Of a DNA stretch of 5,950 nt, positions 1 through 5,911 are shown in pieces. Numbering within the stretch: position 1 is the first letter of the stretch; every line of letters begins with the position of its first letter. The DNA comes from an uncultured Terrimonas sp. Lineage in GTDB: Bacteria; Bacteroidota; Bacteroidia; Chitinophagales; Chitinophagaceae. The notes under the pieces were generated by a model. That model saw nothing but the letters and a program-made list of their open reading frames with translations, was not told where the DNA came from and made no database searches. The stretch spans positions 1 to 5,950 of the forward strand of contig CAMPJQ010000187.1 of assembly GCA_946886925.1 (NCBI GenBank). Reading direction: 5' to 3'. Both the position numbers and the translations under genes were made by a program.

Positions 1-355
1 TATAAAAGGAAACAAGCAGCTTTACTTAAATTACTCGATCAAAAATTTCTTTTTGTTAAAAAACTTTTATATGTTTAATGTCGATTAATCTGTGCTCATT
101 TCAATTCTGCTTACATCTCTCCACAAGTATGGTACCCACATTTTAAAATCCAATTATTAACCCTTATCCAAAACATTTTTTAGTCATTCTGTTGCATAGT
201 ATATCTGTGCAATCCACTTTATGCGCTGACACCATCCTCCAATATCCCTTCTACTGCAAGTTTTAAGGTCCATCCGACATTATAAAACCAGTGAGGCTTA
301 ATATTCAAGCGTGGATTTTCTGACCATTTTTGTTGTTCATCATAACAAATCCTTT
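1..355. other. A/T-rich upstream intergenic region
   Basis: I find no coding region, RNA gene or strong inverted repeat here. The stretch is visibly richer in A/T than the genes that follow and contains many stop codons. It presumably carries the promoter of the four-gene cluster, but no element matches the Bacteroidota promoter (TTG, about 19-21 bases, TAnnTTTG) well. The nearest -7 match is CATTTTTG at 325-332, one base off consensus and about 24 bases before the ATG at 356, but it has only TTC at 304-306 where TTG is expected. A second near match, TATCTGTG at 202-209, also lacks a properly spaced TTG. Neither is strong enough to list as a promoter. Confidence 0.6.
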
Positions 356-856
356 ATGAAAAGTTTTTCAGGTAATACCGTTACTATACCCACTTCGGGG
401 TATTGCAGGCGTAAATCAGTCCTTGGCAAAACTTTATTGATCATTGCTATTCTATTCCTTTCTCCAGGTATATATGCATCCCACAATTATCCCCTGTCTT
501 TACCGGAACAAGACCTGAACTGGCAATTGGATAAAACAGTTAATGGTGTAGAATTTTTCTATGCCTTATCTGCATGTAAAGGCGGCGATGCTGTATTCCT
601 GAAATTGAATAATAAGAACAAATACCCGGTTGAAGTATCCTGGAAGGAAACTTTTCAAACCCAGATAGAAAAAGATGCCGGAGGAAACGGAGGCATGAAA
701 AAAATCATTATTCAGCCAGGCGAAACACTTGAAACGGATTGCATTAACCCAATTCATAAAGAATTGGTTGTTTTTGCTTCGAAAGCCGTCCCCACATATG
801 TAGCAGTAATTTCTAAATTCAGTTATAAAGACGTTGCCGTGACTAATGCCAACTAA
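356..856 (+). CDS. secreted protein of unknown function, 166 aa
   Basis: I do not recognise this family. The N-terminus is a Sec signal peptide with an unusually long polar n-region: a basic RRK at residues 18-20, a hydrophobic core at about 26-39 (TLLIIAILFLSPGI) and a likely cut after Ala41 (IYA/SHN). There is no lipobox cysteine, so it is probably a free periplasmic or exported protein. The mature part, about 125 residues, alternates hydrophobic and polar residues like a small beta-sandwich. It has exactly two cysteines, Cys74 (SACKGGD) and Cys129 (TDCINP), a plausible disulfide after export. Other landmarks are VSWKETFQTQ (94-103) and a Gly-rich turn at 109-113. An in-frame GTG at 311 would add 15 residues. 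I prefer the ATG at 356 because it starts MKS and is preceded by an A/T-rich stretch. The stop is 29 bases before the next ATG, so the two genes are probably co-transcribed. Confidence 0.8.
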   Translation: MKSFSGNTVTIPTSGYCRRKSVLGKTLLIIAILFLSPGIYASHNYPLSLPEQDLNWQLDKTVNGVEFFYALSACKGGDAVFLKLNNKNKYPVEVSWKETFQTQIEKDAGGNGGMKKIIIQPGETLETDCINPIHKELVVFASKAVPTYVAVISKFSYKDVAVTNAN

Positions 857-885
857 AAATTTCATAACCAACAATCCCAACATGT

Positions 886-3800
886 ATGAAACAATTTGAC
901 TTCCTTCCATCTTTGAAAAAAGTCTTTTTGCCATTTTGGCTTTCCCTCTTTTTAAGCACTTTTTTCATCGCAGCCAATGCCCAGGCGCCTGATAGTAAGG
1001 GTATGGATTTCTGGCTTGCATTTCCCGGGAACTATAGCCCCGGCGCACTCTCTTTTTTTATTAGCGGGGATGAAAGCACAACGGGCACGGTTTCAGCTCC
1101 CGGAACGGGGTTTACTACCAATTTTACCGTTACGCCGGGCACGGTAACCACAGTTATATTGCCTACGGGTACACTTGAGCTGAATACATCGGACGTGATA
1201 GAAAATAAAGGTATTCATATCGTTGCAGGCAAGGAAGTTACAGTATACGGACTGAACAGATACACTGCTACTACCGATGCTTACCTCGCTTTACCCACAG
1301 ACATACTGGGTACTTCTTACATTAACCTGGGTTATAAAAATACCAACATTGTTAACAGCACGCAGTTTGGCATTGTGGCTGCACAAAATGCTACTACGGT
1401 TACTATTACGCCAACGGTTACTACCAGCGGAAGACCTGCAGGTGTGCCTTATAATATTGTACTTAACCAGGGACAAACCTATCTTTTGCGCAATACAGAT
1501 GCTGCACCGCAGGACCTTTCGGGTTCATTGATCACCTCCAATAAACCAATTGCCGTTTTTGGGGGCATGCAATGCGCTAATATTCCTATGGGATATGTAG
1601 CCTGCGATCATATAGTAGAACAACTTCCACCTGCTACCGCGTGGGGTAAAAATTTTATTTCTGTTCCTTTAAAAACACGTACCAGAGGAGATACTTTCCG
1701 TTTCCTGGCGTCAGCCAATGGGACTACGATTGAGGTGAATGGTTCTATTGTTGCCAACTTAAATAAAGGGCAGTTGTTTGAAACCATCCTTACAACCGCA
1801 TCCCAGATCAGGTCTAATAACCCGATCCTTGTTGCACAGTATTCCAATAGCAGCAGCTACGATGGCGTTACCTCCGATCCCTTTATGATGCTCATAACCC
1901 CCTATGAACAGTTTCTTGGAAATTATACTTTTTCCACACCCGCATCGGGCTTTAGTGGTAATTATGTAAATGTAGTGGCTCCCGCAGCAGCAGTGGGCAC
2001 ATTAAAGCTAGACGGCGTGGTTATACCAGCCGCATCATTTTCACCGATTGGCGCTACAGGTTTCAGGGGCGCCCAATTGAATATCTCACTGGGTTCACAT
2101 ACAATCAATGGTTCCAATCTTCCTTTTGGCATTTTTGTTTATGGATACGACAGCTACGACTCTTACGGGTATCCGGGTGGTCAATCCCTGGCTCCCGTAG
2201 CAAGTGTAACCAATTTGAGTGTTACACCGTTAACCGGTACCGGCGCTGTGGGCACAGAACATTGCCTCGAAGCGAAGGTAACGGATCAGTTCAATAATCC
2301 ATTAACGGGTGTTCGTGTTGACTTTACGATAACGGGTGCCAATCCCGGCAGTACAGGTTTTGCCAATACCAATTCAAGCGGTATAGCCAAATTCTGCTAT
2401 ACCGGCGCCAATGCGGGCGATGATAATATAGTTGCTTCAGTAGGAACCATTTCTGCACCCGCTAAATTTACATGGACAAAAACAGCAAGCAACATATATT
2501 ATTCCAAGGCAGCCGGCAATTTGCATAACGTACTTACATGGGGCGTAAACCTCGACGGAAGCGGCGCCAACCCAACCGATTTCGGCGATGGTAAGATATT
2601 TAACCTCGCTAATCGTTCCGGTAATTATATGATGACAGGCAACTGGACCGTATATGGCACACTCAATAATCCATCGGGCAGCCAGTTAAAGATCAATGGC
2701 TATACTTTATCCATCACTACCCTAACCGGCACAGGAACCTTAACGGGTTCTACCACATCGAATCTTGCTATTATTGGAACCAATGGCGGCAGTCCGGGTA
2801 ATCTGAACTTTACAGCAGGTGCAGGCAGCAGCTTAAAAATGTTAACGCTAAACCGTACCGGAACCAGCGCTTCAGCTACTATTGGTACTGCATTAAATAT
2901 TTACGATGTGCTCAATGTTGTAAAGGGAACGCTCAACACAGCCAATAAACTTACGCTCAAGAGCAATGCCACCAACACTGCAAGGGTTGCGCCTGTAGGA
3001 GGAAGCATCAGCGGCAATGTTACTGTTGAACGCTATATACCTGCACGCAGGGCATGGAGAATCATGAGTGCACCGGTAGGTGGCACACAAACCATTAACC
3101 AGGCATGGCAGGAAGGTGTAACAACTGCATCCCCCAACTCCAATCCTAATCCGGGATATGGAACATTCGTAACCGTGGGATCGGTTGCCAATGGGTTTGA
3201 TCAGAATATCCTTGGCCAAAGTACTTCTTCGCTGAAAAGCTTTACTGCCGCGGGCGCCCTGCAGGCTGTAACCAGCACAAAAACAGCAACAGTTGCCAAT
3301 AAGCCTTACTTCCTGTTTGTAAGAGGAGACAGGAGTATTACAATGAAAGACAATACAGTTCCGGCCAACAATACAACACTTCGTGCGAACGGGCCATTGC
3401 TGACCGGCAACCAAACCATACCTGTTGGCGCTACAGGGTTTACAGCCGTTGCCAACCCATTTGCTTCACCCATCAATTTTGCAACCATTACCAGAACCAA
3501 TGTGAAGAACAGCTTCTACGTATGGGATCCAAAAATGGGTGGCACTTATGGAGTAGGCGCTTATGTAAATATCAGCTATAACGGTACAGGTTATGATGTA
3601 ACACCGGCTTCGGTTAGTCCTGAAAGTCAGTATATCCAGAGTGGACAGGGCTTCCTGGTACAATCTACCGGAGCGGCCGGAAGCATCATGATCAAAGAAT
3701 CCGACAAGTCGGCAACACCTGCACAGAATGTGTTCAGGCAGTCAGCCGATAGCGATCAGCGATCAGCTATCAGCAGTGAGCAGTCAGCTATGGGCAATGA

Positions 3801-4545
3801 GTTGGTATTTGCACCGGCAAAGAACGCGCAGGGATTAAGGATCAATCTGCAAACCATTAATGATGCCGGAACAAATATCTTGGATGAAGTGTTCACTTCT
3901 TACAGCCGTAATTTCTCCAGCGCTATTGATGATATGGACGCCATTAAAATGCCAAATGAGCTTGAAAACCTGGCCATCGTAAGGCAGGGTCAATCGCTGA
4001 TGGTTGACAGAAGGTCGCCGGTAAGTGATAACGGCGATACGCTTTATCTCAATCTTTCCAATACAACGCAAAGAAGTTATATCCTGGAGTTCAATCCCAT
4101 TGATCTTACAGATGTGATTTCGGCTACCATTGAAGACAATTACCTGCATACTTCCACAACGATCAACACATCCGAAATATCGCAGGTATACTTCCAGGTG
4201 AATTCCGATCCGGCTTCCGCAAGTTGCGACAGGTTTAAAGTGGTCCTTTTAACGAGGAAGTCCATTACCAACGCCGGCATATTGGGTAAATCGCTGATCA
4301 AAGCTTACCCCAACCCGGTTATCAATGGAAATGTAAACCTGCAGTTTGAAAATTCGGCAGCAGGAATGTACAGGGTAGAATTGCTGAACAGTGCAGGACA
4401 GGTTGTATTGCGCAGGAATATTCAGCATGCTGGTGGCAGCCTGAGCCAGAAACTTGACTTAGAAAGAAAATTGCCTGCCGGCATCTACCAGTTAAGGATA
4501 ACCGGAAAAGAGTCGCGTACCGTTATTAAACTTTTGACCAAATAA
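886..4545 (+). CDS. T9SS-exported surface protein, IgGFc-binding-like and Big-1 domains
   Basis: This is a large cell-surface or secreted protein of 1219 aa, probably adhesin-like; no enzymatic motif is visible. Residues 1-32 form a Sec signal peptide (cut after ANA). Residues 39-435 match the IgGFc-binding N-terminal family: GMDFWLAFPGNY at the start, a cysteine pair Cys230/Cys240 followed by HIVEQLPP and WG (242-254), and PFGIFVYGYDSYDSYGYPGG at 413-432. Residues about 439-531 form a bacterial Ig-like group 1 (Big-1, invasin-type) domain with VTDQFNNPLTGVRVDF and a probable Cys460-Cys504 disulfide. Residues about 536-710 are Gly/Thr/Asn-rich repeats resembling a beta-helix stalk. VERYIPARRAWR (714-725) and VANPFASPINF (855-865) belong to beta-sandwich segments common in Bacteroidota surface proteins. 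Residues 952-969 are encoded by a 7-base tandem repeat. Residues 1139-1219 are the T9SS type A sorting domain: KAYPNPV, LLNSAGQVV, LPAGIYQLRI, and a C-terminal lysine. That domain predicts outer-membrane passage by the T9SS and removal of the tail. The ligand is unknown; the IgGFc label comes from family naming and is not evidence of antibody binding. Confidence 0.93.
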   Translation: MKQFDFLPSLKKVFLPFWLSLFLSTFFIAANAQAPDSKGMDFWLAFPGNYSPGALSFFISGDESTTGTVSAPGTGFTTNFTVTPGTVTTVILPTGTLELNTSDVIENKGIHIVAGKEVTVYGLNRYTATTDAYLALPTDILGTSYINLGYKNTNIVNSTQFGIVAAQNATTVTITPTVTTSGRPAGVPYNIVLNQGQTYLLRNTDAAPQDLSGSLITSNKPIAVFGGMQCANIPMGYVACDHIVEQLPPATAWGKNFISVPLKTRTRGDTFRFLASANGTTIEVNGSIVANLNKGQLFETILTTASQIRSNNPILVAQYSNSSSYDGVTSDPFMMLITPYEQFLGNYTFSTPASGFSGNYVNVVAPAAAVGTLKLDGVVIPAASFSPIGATGFRGAQLNISLGSHTINGSNLPFGIFVYGYDSYDSYGYPGGQSLAPVASVTNLSVTPLTGTGAVGTEHCLEAKVTDQFNNPLTGVRVDFTITGANPGSTGFANTNSSGIAKFCYTGANAGDDNIVASVGTISAPAKFTWTKTASNIYYSKAAGNLHNVLTWGVNLDGSGANPTDFGDGKIFNLANRSGNYMMTGNWTVYGTLNNPSGSQLKINGYTLSITTLTGTGTLTGSTTSNLAIIGTNGGSPGNLNFTAGAGSSLKMLTLNRTGTSASATIGTALNIYDVLNVVKGTLNTANKLTLKSNATNTARVAPVGGSISGNVTVERYIPARRAWRIMSAPVGGTQTINQAWQEGVTTASPNSNPNPGYGTFVTVGSVANGFDQNILGQSTSSLKSFTAAGALQAVTSTKTATVANKPYFLFVRGDRSITMKDNTVPANNTTLRANGPLLTGNQTIPVGATGFTAVANPFASPINFATITRTNVKNSFYVWDPKMGGTYGVGAYVNISYNGTGYDVTPASVSPESQYIQSGQGFLVQSTGAAGSIMIKESDKSATPAQNVFRQSADSDQRSAISSEQSAMGNELVFAPAKNAQGLRINLQTINDAGTNILDEVFTSYSRNFSSAIDDMDAIKMPNELENLAIVRQGQSLMVDRRSPVSDNGDTLYLNLSNTTQRSYILEFNPIDLTDVISATIEDNYLHTSTTINTSEISQVYFQVNSDPASASCDRFKVVLLTRKSITNAGILGKSLIKAYPNPVINGNVNLQFENSAAGMYRVELLNSAGQVVLRRNIQHAGGSLSQKLDLERKLPAGIYQLRITGKESRTVIKLLTK
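3739..3794 (+). repeat. heptanucleotide tandem repeat inside the surface-protein gene
   Basis: Eight consecutive 7-base units can be read in phase: CAGTCAG, CCGATAG, CGATCAG, CGATCAG, CTATCAG, CAGTGAG, CAGTCAG and a degenerate CTATGGG. The consensus is roughly C(A/G/T)(A/G)TCAG. Because three units make 21 bases, the protein shows a seven-residue rhythm: QSADSDQ, RSAISSE, QSAMGNE. It forms a hydrophilic linker between two beta-rich segments. From memory, similar heptamer arrays occur dispersed, often between genes, in Bacteroidota genomes, so this may be an in-frame copy of such an element. Confidence 0.8.
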
Positions 4546-4584
4546 ATCTGTAACCACTTTTCTAATTCTTATAAAACGTTTATT

Positions 4585-4821
4585 ATGAAACTAAAACCCC
4601 TTTTGACAACTGCAGTTTTGACCATTGTATGCTTTGTAATGTATATTCCCTCGCTGTTGGCCCAGTTGCCTGGCGACCCCGGAGGAGATCCTGATGAAAT
4701 ACCCATTGACGGGGGGCTAAGCCTGCTGATTGCCGCAGGAGTTGCCTATGGAGCGAAGAAAGCATACGACAAAAGGAAAAAAGAACCTAAAGCACAGGAT
4801 GATCTTAAAAAGGTTGAATAA
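4585..4821 (+). CDS. small PID-CTERM-type sorting-signal protein, probable exosortase substrate
   Basis: This 78-aa protein consists almost entirely of targeting signals. Residues 1-26 form a Sec signal peptide (KLK, then a hydrophobic core, cut after SLLA). Residues 27-39 are a short Pro/Gly/Asp-rich segment, QLPGDPGGDPDEI. Residues 40-44 are PIDGG, followed by a hydrophobic helix (LSLLIAAGVAYGA, 45-57) and a basic cluster (KKAYDKRKKEPK, 58-69). Motif, membrane helix and positive tail make up the tripartite layout of exosortase, archaeosortase and rhombosortase substrates, and this version corresponds to what NCBI calls the PID-CTERM protein-sorting domain. It is expected to be cut at or near PIDGG by the exosortase encoded just downstream. 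After both cuts only about 14-18 residues would remain. The ATG follows an A/T-rich leader (ATAAAACGTTTATT) 39 bases after the large gene, so it is probably in the same operon. If uncut, it would simply be a small inner-membrane protein with its N-terminus outside. Confidence 0.85.
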   Translation: MKLKPLLTTAVLTIVCFVMYIPSLLAQLPGDPGGDPDEIPIDGGLSLLIAAGVAYGAKKAYDKRKKEPKAQDDLKKVE

Positions 4822-4836
4822 AGCAGTAGCGCTCTA

Positions 4837-4848
4837 TTGATATATCAA
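4837..4848. repeat. perfect 12-base palindrome TTGATATATCAA
   Basis: TTGATATATCAA is its own reverse complement and lies between the substrate and exosortase genes, two bases before the large hairpin. A symmetric A/T-rich site of this size could bind a dimeric regulator, but in such A/T-rich DNA it could also arise by chance. Confidence 0.3.
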
Positions 4849-4850
4849 AT

Positions 4851-4901
4851 GCCGGTTACTTTGGAGGATTGTCGCCCAACATATTCTTCAAAGTAACTGG
4901 C
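4851..4901 (+). promoter_or_regulatory. 51-base intergenic hairpin between substrate and exosortase genes
   Basis: Bases 4851-4869 pair with 4883-4901 over 19 positions without a mismatch, counting three G-U pairs (4854/4898, 4864/4888, 4867/4885). After a one-base bulge at 4882 the stem continues for three more pairs (4870-4872 with 4879-4881) and closes with a six-base loop, CGCCCA. No U-tract follows, so it is not a textbook intrinsic terminator. Its place, after the substrate gene and 26-44 bases before the exosortase start, suggests a partial terminator, an RNA-processing site or a 3' stabiliser that lowers sortase expression relative to substrate. The left arm also contains TTACTTTG (4856-4863), one base from the Bacteroidota -7 consensus, with a TTG 16 bases upstream. 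A promoter overlapping the arm is therefore an alternative. The structure is clear; the function is inference. Confidence 0.6.
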
Positions 4902-4945
4902 TATTATAGTGTATACCCTATCATTCATTGAAACCACTGAACACA

Positions 4946-5572
4946 ATGTTAGTTTTTATCAGATCCGTAAGTAAGGAAATAAACCGCTATTTTGATCTCT
5001 CCTTTCTTTTGAAGTTCATTGCATTGTTTGCATTGTTCTATTATGCCAATATGTTCTTTGTTGACCTTACCCTGCCCGAAAAACGATACAATGCCTGGTT
5101 TGTTGAACACTTCAATTATATCAACTGGATTACCGGGAGCATTATGCACACCGCCAACCTGATAACACAGGCAGTTGGATTGGATACGCGTGTTGTTAAC
5201 ACCAGGTATCTTGTAGTGCCCGGCGGGCACCGTCTTTTTATGAACTGGCAGTGTGTGGGGCTGGGCATATTCAGCTTCTGGGCTGCTTTTGTGCTTGCCA
5301 ACGGCATGAGCTGGAAGAAAAAGATCAAATGGGGCATCGGGGGATTTTTAGCAATATGGTTCCTGAACTGCTGCCGCACCGCCCTGCTGATGATCGCGCT
5401 TGAAAACAACTGGAAAGAATGGAAGCAGGGCTGGAAACACGGGCGAACACTCGACCACCACGACCTGTTCAATTACGGCTGCTATATTGTGCTGCTGGGT
5501 ATGATCTGGTTCTTTTACAAAAAGTTTAAAAATAAAACGTCCGGAGAAGAAGAGACCGGTAAGACAGAGTGA
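4946..5572 (+). CDS. exosortase/archaeosortase family membrane transpeptidase
   Basis: This is an integral inner-membrane enzyme of 208 aa that should cut substrates carrying a short motif, a transmembrane helix and a basic tail. Hydrophobic segments lie at about 22-39, 58-79, 101-119, 127-151 and 176-192, with a charged cytoplasmic tail (EEETGKTE). The family's three key residues appear in order: Cys103 in NWQCVGLGIF at the start of a helix, Arg144 in FLNCCRTALL (the N-x-x-R motif, with Asn141), and His171/His172 in LDHHDLFNYG. The loop before the cysteine (VVNTRYLVVPGGHRLFMN) also fits the family. The obvious substrate is the PID-CTERM-type protein encoded immediately upstream. NCBI recognises several Bacteroidota subfamilies (XrtF, XrtN, XrtK and others, and I believe an XrtX tied to PID-CTERM), but I cannot assign one by eye. 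I chose the ATG at 4946; an in-frame TTG at 4928 would add six residues (MKPLNT). No exopolysaccharide gene is in view. Confidence 0.88.
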   Translation: MLVFIRSVSKEINRYFDLSFLLKFIALFALFYYANMFFVDLTLPEKRYNAWFVEHFNYINWITGSIMHTANLITQAVGLDTRVVNTRYLVVPGGHRLFMNWQCVGLGIFSFWAAFVLANGMSWKKKIKWGIGGFLAIWFLNCCRTALLMIALENNWKEWKQGWKHGRTLDHHDLFNYGCYIVLLGMIWFFYKKFKNKTSGEEETGKTE

Positions 5573-5746
5573 CTGCTAAATTTCATAAAATTTTTCAGGC
5601 AACACATCATCCACTGTTAACAGAGCCAGGATGATCCGGCCGTGGCTGCTCAACTTCGGTTTCGGCGAATAACGCCGGACAACAGAAAGAACAATTTCAA
5701 TTTTCATTTCCTGAAAACATTTATTAATTCTAGATACAGACACTTC

Positions 5747-5765
5747 CCTGCCTACCGCAGGCAGG
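5747..5765. repeat. REP-like palindrome CCTGCCT-loop-AGGCAGG
   Basis: CCTGCCT (5747-5753) and AGGCAGG (5759-5765) are exact inverse complements around the five-base loop ACCGC. It is a compact G/C-rich hairpin in an otherwise mixed region, and very similar CCTGCCTGC...GCAGGCAGG palindromes are, from memory, dispersed in many Bacteroidota intergenic regions. With one copy visible, dispersal cannot be shown here. Confidence 0.5.
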
Positions 5766-5874
5766 CTTTGGTCGGGTGGCAAGCAGCAGGGTGAAAATTG
5801 AACTGTCGTAAAAATGTTCGGCAGTATAATGCTACTGAACATCCTTCTTACAGGCCATAATAGTCCCGCAGCTT

Positions 5875-5898
5875 GTCATTCCCACGCGGGAGGAATCC
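5875..5898. repeat. REP-like palindrome, GTCATTCCC...GGAATCC type
   Basis: ATTCC (5878-5882) pairs with GGAAT (5892-5896) around CACGCGGGA; TCCC/GGGA (5880-5883 with 5888-5891) is an alternative inner stem. The overall wording, GTCATTCCC followed by GGAATCC, resembles a widespread class of short dispersed palindromes in bacterial intergenic DNA. This is resemblance from memory, not a search result. Confidence 0.45.
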
Positions 5899-5911
5899 AC
5901 CTTAACTCATA

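Noticed and set aside
311..355. GTG start adding 15 residues to the first gene
   Set aside because: The extension places MDFLTIFVVHHNKSF ahead of an already over-long n-region, while the ATG at 356 gives a more normal signal peptide. If the -7-like element at 325-332 were real, transcription would begin after the GTG.
1684..1692. RGD tripeptide at residues 267-269 of the large protein, and another at 813-815
   Set aside because: RGD can mediate integrin binding, but both lie within predicted beta strands. The second sits in FLFVRGDR, a phrase I recall as common in Bacteroidota surface proteins, so a structural explanation is more likely.
2893..3414. Minus-strand open frame of 173 codons inside the large surface-protein gene
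   Set aside because: It lies wholly within a gene with strong domain evidence, its translation is Cys-rich and low-quality, and it matches nothing recognisable; it is an antisense shadow.
5578..5595. A/T hairpin AAATTT-CATA-AAATTT followed by T's as a terminator of the exosortase gene
   Set aside because: Six A-T/T-A pairs with no G/C are too weak for a confident intrinsic terminator; such sequence is common in A/T-rich intergenic DNA.
5635..5691. TCCGGC ... GCCGGA inverted repeat with a smaller TTCG/CGAA stem inside
   Set aside because: The outer arms are only six bases with a long loop, which is not convincing as a structured RNA or terminator.
5576..5707. Minus-strand 43-codon reading frame (MKIEIVLSVV to LPEKFYEI), extendable upstream to 5842
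   Set aside because: No recognisable family. The upstream extension runs straight through a REP-like palindrome, and no start context supports it. It may be a decayed gene remnant, but I cannot show that.
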